In this document: piece by piece, positions 51,738 through 59,767 of the stretch
How the letters are laid out: each line of letters begins with the position of its first letter
How positions within the stretch are numbered: position 1 is the stretch's first letter
DNA from: Microbacterium pumilum
Lineage (GTDB): Bacteria > Actinomycetota > Actinomycetes > Actinomycetales > Microbacteriaceae
DNA: 64,000 nucleotides
Assembly (NCBI RefSeq): GCF_039530225.1
Contig: NZ_BAAAOH010000001.1
Coordinates: forward strand, 2,170,001-2,234,000
Reading direction: 5' to 3'
The notes under the pieces: generated by a model
What the model was told of the DNA's origin: nothing
Database searches by the model: none
Seen by the model: only the letters and a program-made list of their open reading frames with translations
Translations under genes and position numbers: made by a program

Positions 51738-52483
51738 CCGAGAGCGGACAAGAGGCTGCCACCCTCGTTCCTGGTGCGGAGAACTTCCGCGATGTGGGCG
51801 GGCTCGCGGCCCGCGGTGGACGCACCCGCGAGGGGATCCTCTACAGATCCGGCAACCTCGCGCAACTCGACGATGCGGGCGTGGCGGCGCTCGGGGCGCT
51901 CGGCATCCGGCGCATCATCGATCTGCGCGCCGACGAGGAGGTCTCGTACGCACCGAGTCGCGTCGACGGTCTCGAGATCGTCACTCAGCGCGTCCCGCTG
52001 TTCCTGGGCTCGGTCGCGTCGTTCTTCGAGGACGACATCAGCCTGGATGAGATGTACCGGCGGCTGGTGACGGATTCGGCAGCCGGGGTGGTCGAGGTCG
52101 TGCGCGGCATCGTGAACGATCAGCCCGTGCTGGTGCATTGCACTGTGGGCAAGGACCGCACCGGCGTCACCGTTGCGCTCGCCCTGGCTGCCGCGGGTGT
52201 CGACGAAGACGCCGTCGTCGCGGACTACGCCCGTACCGAGGGTCTCCTGCCGCAGGAGCGCAGTCGCCGCATCGTCGACATGCTCAGGTCGCTGCATCCG
52301 GACGCCGTTCACCTCGAAGACCTCGCGACCCGCTCTCCCGCACCGGTCATGCGGACCCTTCTCGCGGACCTCCGCGCTCGGTACGGCTCGCCGACCGATT
52401 ACCTGCTCGCCCACGGGCTCGGCGATGACGAGGTCGCGGAGCTTCGGAGAGTGCTCGTGCTCGAGGACGGACATCCGTCGTAA
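51734..52483 (+). CDS. tyrosine-protein phosphatase (DUF-type, PtpB/IphP-like)
   Basis: A 249-residue phosphatase. The P loop is LVHCTVGKDRTGVTVALAL (C-x5-R), with LYRSGNLAQL and IIDLRADEEV near the N-terminus as in the Rv0153c/IphP group that acts on phosphotyrosine and phosphoinositides. An acid partner is not obvious. Start GTG 51734 overlaps the preceding stop; GTG 51731 is also in frame. Confidence 0.85.
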   Translation: MTESGQEAATLVPGAENFRDVGGLAARGGRTREGILYRSGNLAQLDDAGVAALGALGIRRIIDLRADEEVSYAPSRVDGLEIVTQRVPLFLGSVASFFEDDISLDEMYRRLVTDSAAGVVEVVRGIVNDQPVLVHCTVGKDRTGVTVALALAAAGVDEDAVVADYARTEGLLPQERSRRIVDMLRSLHPDAVHLEDLATRSPAPVMRTLLADLRARYGSPTDYLLAHGLGDDEVAELRRVLVLEDGHPS

Positions 52484-52484
52484 C

Positions 52485-52503
52485 TGAGGTTAGGCAACCC
52501 TAC
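52485..52503 (+). promoter_or_regulatory. DtxR/IdeR iron box upstream of the SIP-domain gene
   Basis: The 19-nt TGAGGTTAGGCAACCCTAC matches the DtxR/IdeR consensus (TTAGGTTAGSCTAACCTAA) at 15 of 19 positions. It lies just before the -10 TATACT (52511-52516) of the SIP-domain gene and would cover the -35 region, so iron-loaded regulator should repress. Confidence 0.75.
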
Positions 52504-52524
52504 CCTCGGGTATACTCGAGGATC

Positions 52525-52989
52525 ATGTCCCACACGTCGGAGCACAACGCCGCGGCCTGCCGCGCGTCGCGGCACACGCGGGTTCAGCACCTCATCACCG
52601 CCGACGAGGCATCCCTCGCCGAGCTCGAGGCGCTGCTGGCGACGCTTCCGATCTGCTCGACCGGTCGCGTGTTCATCGAGATCCCGGATGCCGCATGGCA
52701 GGGCGTCGTCGACGCACCGCCTCGCATGGTCGTGACGTGGCTGGATCGGTCACGGCGCAGCGGCGACCCGGGCACCGGTCGTGCCTGCGCCCCCGGTCAG
52801 GCGCTGTCGCGCGCCGTCACGGCGTGGGCCGACGAGATGCTGTGCGACGAGGACGACGAGACCCGCATCCACCTCTTGGGCGGCTACCTCGGCACGGCCG
52901 ACATCGTCGATCACCTCACGTCCCGCAACGGCGTGGCGTCGTCATCGATCCACACCCCCGAGCGATTCGGTCTGACGACGGCGCGCTGA
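52525..52989 (+). CDS. SIP-domain siderophore-interacting-like protein
   Basis: A 154-residue protein resembling the C-terminal SIP domain of ferric-siderophore reductases: HLITADEASLAELEALLATLPICSTGRVFIEIPDAAWQ, then ALSRAVTAWADEMLCDEDDETRIHLLGGY. It lacks the FAD-binding half, so it is not a complete siderophore reductase. An iron box overlaps its promoter, so it should be induced in iron limitation. No other siderophore genes are visible. Confidence 0.75.
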   Translation: MSHTSEHNAAACRASRHTRVQHLITADEASLAELEALLATLPICSTGRVFIEIPDAAWQGVVDAPPRMVVTWLDRSRRSGDPGTGRACAPGQALSRAVTAWADEMLCDEDDETRIHLLGGYLGTADIVDHLTSRNGVASSSIHTPERFGLTTAR

Positions 52990-53049
52990 GTCCGACCAGA
53001 GTGGCTCGCCGACGTCTGCGGACGCGGCATCCTCGCTACAGTCGTCCGC

Positions 53050-53601
53050 ATGACCGCGACAGCATCCCCCCTCGCCCTGTCGGCCCGCGACCTGCGAATG
53101 CCCACATGGGTGATCGTGTGGCTCTCGATCTCGGCAGTCATCCAGACGTACGACGCCTGCTATGTCCTCCTCGGGCCCTTGTCGCACGCCGACGGGCCCC
53201 TGGCGGGATTCTGGCCTGGCCACGTCTTCTACGGCTCATTCGATCACCGCTACGCGAACGTCGATTCGTTCGGCAGCGCGCAGAGCTGGGCCAACCTGCT
53301 CGAGGTGATCGTCATCGTCTGGGCGCTGTTACATGCGAAGAAGTGGTCCGGAGTCGTGGTCGGACTGCTCGTCACGGTCGCCACGTTCTGGAAGACGGTG
53401 ATCTACTTCCTCGTCGAGATCTCGAGCGGTCTGGAGATGACACGCCAGTCGCTGGAGCGCGGCGATTTCGTCGGGTTCCTCATGGTCGCCGTGCTGCCGA
53501 ACCTCTTCTGGATCGTCTTCCCCCTGGCGGTCGTCATCACGCTCGGCCGCCAGGTGTACCGCGTCGGGCGGTGCGCCGCAGCGCAGCTCGGGTCAGACTG
53601 A
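53050..53601 (+). CDS. four-helix membrane protein, EXPERA-like
   Basis: A 183-residue protein with four membrane helices at about residues 20-40, 78-95, 100-125 and 140-165. After helix 1 come FWPGHVFYGSFDHRYANVDSFGSAQSWANLLE and later KTVIYFLVE, reminiscent of the EXPERA (emopamil-binding) fold, which normally handles sterol-type or lipid ligands. The match is loose. TACAGT lies 7 nt before the ATG. Confidence 0.55.
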   Translation: MTATASPLALSARDLRMPTWVIVWLSISAVIQTYDACYVLLGPLSHADGPLAGFWPGHVFYGSFDHRYANVDSFGSAQSWANLLEVIVIVWALLHAKKWSGVVVGLLVTVATFWKTVIYFLVEISSGLEMTRQSLERGDFVGFLMVAVLPNLFWIVFPLAVVITLGRQVYRVGRCAAAQLGSD

Positions 53602-54069
53602 GGTCGCCGCGCGCGTGGCACCCCGTGGCACGTAGTTGCCGTCCTCGAGCCCAGCCTCGATCTCGAAGCGGTTGCGCAGCGGATCGCGGCCGGCGAGCAG
53701 GTAGAGCAGCGGCATCAGGAATCCATAACGCTCCCACTGGCGCTTGTGCACGGCCTCGTGCCGCAGCAGCCGCTCGGTGACGGGCAGATCGCCGGTGAGG
53801 AAGCATCCCCCCGCGCATGTCCCGCCGCGCGGGAAGGCCCAGCGCGGCATCCCGCGGAACACCCACAGCCCCGCCCGCTTCTCGACCCGGCCCGTGCTCC
53901 AGATGGAGCCCCACACCCAGCCCACCGTCGTGCCGTACCAGTAGCCCGCGCGGCTGATCGGCGAGTCGAGCAGGATGCCGGGGATGATGCGGTCCAGGGT
54001 CCGGCCGCGGGCGAGCGCGCGGTCTGCGGCCTCCGGCCAGCCCGCCGGGGGTGCCGGGATCGGGCTCAT
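53593..54069 (-). CDS. 158-residue protein with HExxH motif
   Basis: A small protein with Gly/Trp-rich N-terminus (SPISRAGYWYGTTVGWVWGSIWSTG) and GGTCAGGCFLTGD followed by LLRHEAVHKRQWERYGFLMPLLYLLAGRDPLRNRFEIEAGLEDGNY. HEAVH fits a zinc-peptidase HExxH site, with Glu in FEIEAG as a third ligand candidate. Genes of this type are sometimes annotated as Fe-S oxidoreductases, but the CxxxC here does not support that. ATG overlaps the arginase-family stop (ATGA). Confidence 0.6.
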   Translation of the reverse strand: MSPIPAPPAGWPEAADRALARGRTLDRIIPGILLDSPISRAGYWYGTTVGWVWGSIWSTGRVEKRAGLWVFRGMPRWAFPRGGTCAGGCFLTGDLPVTERLLRHEAVHKRQWERYGFLMPLLYLLAGRDPLRNRFEIEAGLEDGNYVPRGATRAATSV

Positions 54070-54887
54070 GCCAGTGCGCCGATGATCCGGAGGATGGCAC
54101 CGAGGTCGTCTTCGGCGGCGCTGAGCGACGCCGGCGAATAGCCGGCCAGCGACGAACCGACGAGGGGCAGGTCGGCGCGGACGCGGGCGATCGCCGCCGT
54201 GAGCTCGGCCACGGTCGAGCCGAACGGCTCGGGGTGGGCGTTTCCGGCCAGCTCGGCCGGATCCAGCGCATCGACGTCGACGTGGATGTAGACGCTCGCC
54301 GCTCCTGTCGCGCGCACGGCCGCCGCAAGCGCTTCGGGGTCGCGCAGTTCGTCGACCGACACCGTCGTGATGCCGAGCGCCTCGACGGCTTCGAGCTCGG
54401 CGTCGTCGAACGAGCGGGCTCCGGCGACGATCACGCGCCCGGGCGACACCATGCCGGACTCGATCGCCAGACCGGGCTCTCCGTCGCCGAGGGCGGCGCG
54501 CAGCACCATGCCGCTGAACGCGCCGGATGACGAAGATTCCGGGGTGTTGAGGTCGGGATGCGCGTCGATCCACACGACCGCGGTGTCGGGCGAGCGGCGC
54601 ACCGCGTGCGAGATCGGCGCGAGCGCGATGCCGCAGTCGCCGCCGATCGCGAGGACCGGTTCGATCCGCCCCCCGAGTGCGTCGTCGATGATCGCACGCG
54701 TGTGCAGCAGGGCGCTGAGGCGATGGATGCCGGTTCCGAGCGACTCGCCCGCCTCCATGGGCACCTCGAGGATCGTGGTGGCAGACCGTGGGAGATCACC
54801 CGCGATCGCCTGAGCGCCGTCGATGAGCTGCATCGCCCGCGACGACGGACTGCCCTGCCACTGCGGAACCACGAGGTAGCGTGTCAT
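54066..54887 (-). CDS. arginase family protein with altered metal site
   Basis: A 273-residue ureohydrolase-fold protein: AIGGDCGIALAPISHAV, VVWIDAHPDLNTPESSSSGAFSGMVLRAALG and SVYIHVDVDALDPAELAGN. The His of the usual GGDHS motif is Cys here, while DAHPD and DVDALDP are intact. Could be agmatinase/formiminoglutamase-like or a non-canonical member; activity needs testing. Start MTRYLVVPQWQG at 54887. Downstream gene overlaps by ATGA. Confidence 0.8.
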   Translation of the reverse strand: MTRYLVVPQWQGSPSSRAMQLIDGAQAIAGDLPRSATTILEVPMEAGESLGTGIHRLSALLHTRAIIDDALGGRIEPVLAIGGDCGIALAPISHAVRRSPDTAVVWIDAHPDLNTPESSSSGAFSGMVLRAALGDGEPGLAIESGMVSPGRVIVAGARSFDDAELEAVEALGITTVSVDELRDPEALAAAVRATGAASVYIHVDVDALDPAELAGNAHPEPFGSTVAELTAAIARVRADLPLVGSSLAGYSPASLSAAEDDLGAILRIIGALA

Positions 54888-54963
54888 TCCCTCATCATCC
54901 CTCACCGCCTGCGCTGCGCATATGCCGTTCTGCGCATTCGTCTGCCCGCGGGGGACACGACTC

Positions 54964-54992
54964 GGGCGCCGCACCCGATGGGTGCGACGCCC
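54964..54992 (-). terminator. pspA terminator
   Basis: 13-bp stem with one mismatch (GGGCGCCGCACCC / GGGTGCGACGCCC, loop GAT), just beyond the pspA stop at 55011. Confidence 0.6.
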
Positions 54993-55010
54993 GGATCACG
55001 TGTTCGCCTC

Positions 55011-55775
55011 CTACGGCGTGTAGGGAACGCTCGGCGCGTCGATCGCGACCTGCGCGGGAGCCGTGGTGCCCGCCTTCAGTGCGGCGAGGCGCGCGTCGAC
55101 CTCGGTGAGTTCGCCGACGTCGTCGAGGCTCTCGAACTGGGCGTCGAGCGTCGAGGCAGCGAGCTCCTGCTTGCCTGCGGCAAGAGCCTCCTGGCGGCGG
55201 ACCTTGTCTTCGAACCGACCGAGCTCGCTGGTCGGGTCGAGCACGTCGATCGACTTGACCGCATCCGCGACCTTGTTCTGAGCCTCGGCCGTCTTGGCGC
55301 GCGCGAGCAGCTCGGACCGCTTCGACTTCAGCTCTCCGAGCTTCTGCTTCATGCCGTTGAGGCCGACCTTGAGCTTCTCGACCACCTCGGTCTGGGCGGC
55401 GATCGTCGGCTCGACGGCCTGGGCCGCCCGCTCCTCGCTGATCTGGCGCTGCAGCGCGATCTTCGCGAGGTTGTCGAACTTGTCGGCGTCGGCCGTGCTG
55501 CCGGCGCGGCGCAGCTCGTCGCCCTTCCGGCTTGCAGCGATGGCCTTGTTGCCCCATTCCGCTGCGGACTGGACGTCTTCCTGGTGGTCGCGCTCGAGCA
55601 GGCGCAGGTTGCCGATCGTCTCGGCGATGGCCGACTCGGCATCGGCGATGCTGTTGGTGTAGTCCCGCACCAGCTGGTCGAGCATCTTCTGCGGGTCCTC
55701 GGCGGAGTCGAGGATCGCGTTGATGTTCGCCCTCATGAGGGTGGAGATTCGGCCGAAGATGGACTGCTTCGCCAT
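55011..55775 (-). CDS. pspA: PspA/IM30 family protein
   Basis: A 254-residue helical protein: MAKQSIFGRISTLMRANINAILDSAEDPQKMLDQLVRDYTNSIADAESAIAETIGNLRLLERD is the amphipathic membrane-contact helix and first coiled coil, followed by long coiled-coil helices and a final ESLDDVGELTEVDARLAALK. It belongs to the ESCRT-III-like membrane-maintenance proteins. A good SD (GGAAGGAAC) precedes the ATG. It lies 83 nt downstream of the TPM gene and may be co-transcribed. Confidence 0.93.
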   Translation of the reverse strand: MAKQSIFGRISTLMRANINAILDSAEDPQKMLDQLVRDYTNSIADAESAIAETIGNLRLLERDHQEDVQSAAEWGNKAIAASRKGDELRRAGSTADADKFDNLAKIALQRQISEERAAQAVEPTIAAQTEVVEKLKVGLNGMKQKLGELKSKRSELLARAKTAEAQNKVADAVKSIDVLDPTSELGRFEDKVRRQEALAAGKQELAASTLDAQFESLDDVGELTEVDARLAALKAGTTAPAQVAIDAPSVPYTP

Positions 55776-55858
55776 CGGTGTGTTCCTTCCTATCGGTGAG
55801 TTCTGCGGTTGTCACGTGAGAGATGGGATGCCGCGGCTGCGGCGTACGGCGCGTGCGG

Positions 55859-57877
55859 TCAGAAGCGACCACCCCCTCGGCGGCCGCGGGTTCCGCCGCC
55901 GCCGAAGCTGCCAGGACCTGATCGGCCGCCGGAGGATCCGCCGCCGAACATGCCGCCGAGTCCGCCGGACGAGCGGCCGCCGCCGCCGCCGAGCATCGAG
56001 TTGATGACTATTCCCCCGAGCACAGCGCCGAGCATTCCGCCGCCGCCGCCCGATGACTGTCCGCCACCGAACATCCCGCCCATGCCGCCCCCGGCGCCGC
56101 CGAATGCACCGACGTCGGTCTGCGCGAGCTGGATGGCGGCTCCGGCGAGCTGGTCGGCGCGCTGGGCCTGCTGCATCGCCTGCTGCGGATCGTTCTGCTG
56201 CAGCTGCTGGGCGCGAACGAGCGCCGCACCCGCCTCGGCCAGCCGCGTGCGTGCCTCGGCGCCGACCGCGCCGCGCCGCGCGGTGATGTAGTCCTCGGCG
56301 GCCGAGACCTGCGCCTGCGCCTGCATGATCAGCTGCCCGACCATCTGGCGTGCGCGCTGCGCCTGTGCCTCGGCATCCCGCACGCCGGCGACGACCGCGT
56401 CGATCTGCTGGTTCGCCGCTTCGAGCGCCTGGAGCGTCACCAGCGGGCGCTTGGCCCCGCTCGCGAGATTCGCCCGCGCAGCGTCGATCTGCTGCCTGGT
56501 CGCGGCGATGGCGGCAGCGACCCGCCCATCGGTGTCGGGGAGCGTACCCGCGACCGTGACGTCCTGCTCGAGTTCAGCGATGAGTGCGGCGGCGTTGGAT
56601 TCGCCGGCTGCGAGGTCGGTGGCGAGCTTGTCGATCGCGCCCTCGAGCAGCACGGCCTGCGCCACGGACTCCTCCGCGGCGCGGATGCCGACGGCCGCTT
56701 CGCCACCCTTGCCCTGGCCGATGGCGGTCTGCGCGGCCGTGAGCTGCTCGTCCGCGAACGCGATGCGCTGGCGCGCCTGCTCGGGGTTGTCGGCGATCAT
56801 GGCGAGGGTCTCGGGAGCATACTGCGCCGAAAGCGCCTGGAGCCGGGCGGCGGCGCCGTCGAGGGCGGCGGCGGCCTGCTGACGCTCGCCCTGCACTCGC
56901 GCGAGAGCCTCGGGCGCGTTCTGCTCGAGCTTGCGGAGCTCGTCGAACGCCGCGGCCTTGTCATCGAGCCACGCATTGGCCTGCTCGCACAGCTCGATGA
57001 TGCGGGCGTTCCAGGCGCGGGTCTCGTTCTCGGCGTCCGGCGTGGCGTCATCGAGCTGCTGCTTCAGCGTGAACGCCTGAGTCAGATTCTCCTGCGCGTC
57101 CGCGAGCGCCTTCTCGAACTCGACCGTTGCCGCGTCTCCGAACTGGGCTTTGGCGAAGCCGAGTTCCTGCGTGCTCGTCTTGACGGCGTCATCCGTATCG
57201 ACGAGGGCCGACGACGCGCGGCGTTCGAGCTCCGCGGTGTCGATCTGCTCGACCTGCGGTGCGCCACCGGCCCCGCCGGTGGCAGCCTTCTTGCGCCGGC
57301 TTCGGATGATCAGCCACACGACGAGGGCGATGGCGGCCACCACGATGATGAGGACGATCACTCCGGTGGGGAAGCCCCCCACGCCACCCGATCCGCCTCC
57401 GGAATCGTTGAGCTCGGATTCGAACGTGTCGGCTGCCGCATCCACGGCGCCGGCATAGTCGCCGTCCGTCAGGAAAGGCTTGGTGGCGGCTTCGACCGCG
57501 GTCAGGGACTGCTCGCTCATGGGACCGCTCGAGTCGGCCGAGAGGTAGTACTGGCGCGACTCGGTCGCCACCGCGAGAAGGTACTGGGACGGGCCGAGGC
57601 CGCCGAGCTGAGCCACGGTGTCGGCCCACTGCTGACTATTCTCGGGGTTGGTGAACTCGTCGACGAACACGACGTACAGATCGGTGCCGGTCGACTCGTA
57701 GAGCTGCGTGAGCCGGTCTTCCGCAGCGGCCGTCTCGGTGGGGTCGAGCGCCTCGACCTGATCCACCACGTGTCCCACCCCGAGTTCGACCGGATCGGTC
57801 GCCCAGGCCGCGCCCCCTGCGGACACAACCACAGCCACCAGGACTGCGGTGAGCGCCACCGCCCATCGCGCACGCAT
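55859..57877 (-). CDS. TPM-domain membrane protein, Gly-rich C-terminus
   Basis: A 672-residue protein: signal peptide (residues 1-27, AVALTAVLVAVVVSAGGAAWA), extracytoplasmic TPM domain (about 28-165; GHVVDQVEALDPTETAAAEDRLTQLYESTGTDLYVVFVDEF), one membrane helix (about 180-200, TGVIVLIIVVAAIALVVWLII), a long cytoplasmic coiled-coil region and a C-terminus of Gly/Ser repeats (GGMFGGGQSSGGGG). TPM proteins occur with PspA in many actinobacteria, likely in envelope stress. SD GGGAGG supports ATG 57877. Confidence 0.88.
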   Translation of the reverse strand: MRARWAVALTAVLVAVVVSAGGAAWATDPVELGVGHVVDQVEALDPTETAAAEDRLTQLYESTGTDLYVVFVDEFTNPENSQQWADTVAQLGGLGPSQYLLAVATESRQYYLSADSSGPMSEQSLTAVEAATKPFLTDGDYAGAVDAAADTFESELNDSGGGSGGVGGFPTGVIVLIIVVAAIALVVWLIIRSRRKKAATGGAGGAPQVEQIDTAELERRASSALVDTDDAVKTSTQELGFAKAQFGDAATVEFEKALADAQENLTQAFTLKQQLDDATPDAENETRAWNARIIELCEQANAWLDDKAAAFDELRKLEQNAPEALARVQGERQQAAAALDGAAARLQALSAQYAPETLAMIADNPEQARQRIAFADEQLTAAQTAIGQGKGGEAAVGIRAAEESVAQAVLLEGAIDKLATDLAAGESNAAALIAELEQDVTVAGTLPDTDGRVAAAIAATRQQIDAARANLASGAKRPLVTLQALEAANQQIDAVVAGVRDAEAQAQRARQMVGQLIMQAQAQVSAAEDYITARRGAVGAEARTRLAEAGAALVRAQQLQQNDPQQAMQQAQRADQLAGAAIQLAQTDVGAFGGAGGGMGGMFGGGQSSGGGGGMLGAVLGGIVINSMLGGGGGRSSGGLGGMFGGGSSGGRSGPGSFGGGGTRGRRGGGRF

Positions 57878-58031
57878 CGATCGCCTCCCTGGAAGCAGGA
57901 ATCCTGCCCCCACGCGAGTCTATGCAGGCGCGGCGGGGGCACGGTAGTGCGCGCACCGGCTGCGGCGTGGCCGCGGGTCGCTGCACGGCGTGCCGTCGAG
58001 CGGCGGGTAGCCTTGCCGATCCGGAGGGCAC

Positions 58032-58877
58032 ATGGACGATCGCTACAGCACAGACGTGCTGGCCGCCGGGTGGCGCATGAAGCACACCCGAGAGCTGCCG
58101 CGAATCGAGGCGTCGCGCGGGCTGGTGGTCGAGGTCGCGGACGACGGCTTCTGCGGTGCCGTCGTCAGCCTCGCATCGGGCCACGTCGAGCTCGAGGATC
58201 GGCACGGGCGTCGCCGCCTGTTCCCCCTCGGACCCGGATACCTGGTCGATGGAGCTGACGTCGTGCTCGTGGCGCCGGCTGTTGTTGTCGCAGCGGCGAG
58301 CGGTCCCCGCCGGACGGCCTCTGGATCGTTCGCGGCGACCGACGCGAGAGCCCGCACCGCCCGCGCCAGCCGGATCTTCGTCGAGGGACGCCACGACGCC
58401 GAGCTCGTCGAGAAGGTGTGGGGCGACGACCTGCGCGCCGAGGGAGTCGTCGTCGAATACCTCCAGGGCATCGATCTGCTCGAGGCCGTACTCGACGACG
58501 AGCCGCCCTCCGCGGATCGGCGGTACGGCGTGCTCGTCGACCACCTCGTGGCGGGGTCGAAGGAGTCGCGCATCGCCGACGCCATCTCGCGCGGGCGGCA
58601 TGGCGCGCATCTGAAGATCGTCGGCCATCCGTGGATCGACGTATGGCAGTGCGTGACGCCTCAGGCTCTCGGCATCCCGCAGTGGCCCGAGGTGCCCCGC
58701 GGAACGGAGTTCAAGGTGGGTGTGTGCCGCGCACTCGGCTGGCCGGCACGGGATCAGGCCGACATCGCCCGAGCCTGGCAGCGGATCCTCGGCGCCGTCT
58801 CGAGCTATCGCGACCTCGAACCGGCCCTGCTCGGGCGCGTCGAAGAGCTCATCGACTACGTCACCGAGCCGGGCTGA
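58032..58877 (+). CDS. DUF3097 domain protein
   Basis: A 281-residue conserved actinobacterial protein. A SASGHVELEDRHGRRRLFPLGPG segment and RIFVEGRHDAELVEKVWGDDLRAEGVVVEYLQGIDLL (Toprim-like EGxxDA) are its best-marked parts, together with FKVGVCRALGWPARD. A nucleic-acid role is possible from the Toprim resemblance. GGAGG at 58023-58027 precedes the ATG. Followed by the repeat cluster. Confidence 0.85.
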   Translation: MDDRYSTDVLAAGWRMKHTRELPRIEASRGLVVEVADDGFCGAVVSLASGHVELEDRHGRRRLFPLGPGYLVDGADVVLVAPAVVVAAASGPRRTASGSFAATDARARTARASRIFVEGRHDAELVEKVWGDDLRAEGVVVEYLQGIDLLEAVLDDEPPSADRRYGVLVDHLVAGSKESRIADAISRGRHGAHLKIVGHPWIDVWQCVTPQALGIPQWPEVPRGTEFKVGVCRALGWPARDQADIARAWQRILGAVSSYRDLEPALLGRVEELIDYVTEPG

Positions 58878-58906
58878 CCCCGGTCACCGACCCCGGGCCG
58901 GTCGTC

Positions 58907-59006
58907 GAGCCCGAGCCGGTCGCTGAGCCCGAGCCGGTCGCTGAGCCCGAGCCGGTCGCTGAGCCCGTCGAAGCGTCCAGCAGCCCTTCGACGAGCTCAG
59001 GGACCG
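58907..59006. repeat. repeat cluster: 18-bp tandem units and inverted dispersed repeat
   Basis: Three tandem units of GAGCCCGAGCCGGTCGCT (58907-58960) run into an inverted pair (58953-59006): a degenerate copy of the dispersed 21-23-bp repeat on the left, an 8-nt spacer, and an exact complementary copy (CCCTTCGACGAGCTCAGGG...) on the right. It lies between DUF3097 and trmB; together the pair could form a long hairpin and terminate DUF3097 transcription. Confidence 0.8.
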
Positions 59007-59032
59007 CCTGCGTCTCCCGTTAGCCTGGACGG

Positions 59033-59767
59033 GTGCCCCACGCCTCCGAGGAACCCCGCGGCTTCCGGGACAAGCCGGTGTCGTTCGTCCGGCGCAGCGG
59101 CAGGATGACGGATGGCCAGGATCGGGCGTGGATCGACCTCGCTCCCCAGTACGAGATCGTGGCGCCGCGGGATGCCGCGGCCACCAGTGTGCGCCCGGAT
59201 TCCGCCGTCGACCCCACCGAGGTGTGGGGACGTGCGGCGCCGCTGATCGTCGAGATCGGCTCGGGTCAGGGCCACGCGATCGTGCATGCCGCGGCATCCC
59301 GCCCCGATGTGGACTTCCTGGCCGTCGAGGTGTTCAGGGCAGGACTGGCGCGCACGATGCTCGATGCCGACCGCGCAAACGTGCGAAACCTGCGGCTCGT
59401 CGAGGCGAACGCGCCGGAGGTCCTTCAGCACCTGCTGCCCGCGGCATCCGTCTCGGAATTGTGGGTCTTCTTCCCTGACCCCTGGCACAAGAACAAGCAC
59501 ACCAAGCGTCGGCTGGTGACCCCCGAGTTCGCGTCAATCGCAGCCGCGGCGGTGTGCGCGGGCGGCGTGGTGCGCCTCGCGACGGATTGGGAGGACTACG
59601 CGCGTCAGATGCGCAGCGTATTCGACGACGCGCCCGAATTCACCCGCGACTTCACAGACGAATGGGCGCCGCGCTTCGACGGACGCGTGCTGACCGCCTT
59701 CGAGCGCAAGGGAGCGCGCGCCGGGCGCGACATCCGCGACCTCGCCTACCGTCGAAGGGCTGCGTGA
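59033..59767 (+). CDS. trmB: tRNA (guanosine(46)-N7)-methyltransferase
   Basis: A 244-residue SAM-dependent enzyme that makes m7G46 in tRNA. LIVEIGSGQGHAIVHAA is the SAM loop, VEVFRAGLARTMLDAD follows, and SELWVFFPDPWHKNKHTKRRLVTPEF is the catalytic TrmB motif. TAGCCT 6 nt before GTG 59033 supports a leaderless start. Stop overlaps the next ATG (TGATG). Confidence 0.95.
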   Translation: MPHASEEPRGFRDKPVSFVRRSGRMTDGQDRAWIDLAPQYEIVAPRDAAATSVRPDSAVDPTEVWGRAAPLIVEIGSGQGHAIVHAAASRPDVDFLAVEVFRAGLARTMLDADRANVRNLRLVEANAPEVLQHLLPAASVSELWVFFPDPWHKNKHTKRRLVTPEFASIAAAAVCAGGVVRLATDWEDYARQMRSVFDDAPEFTRDFTDEWAPRFDGRVLTAFERKGARAGRDIRDLAYRRRAA

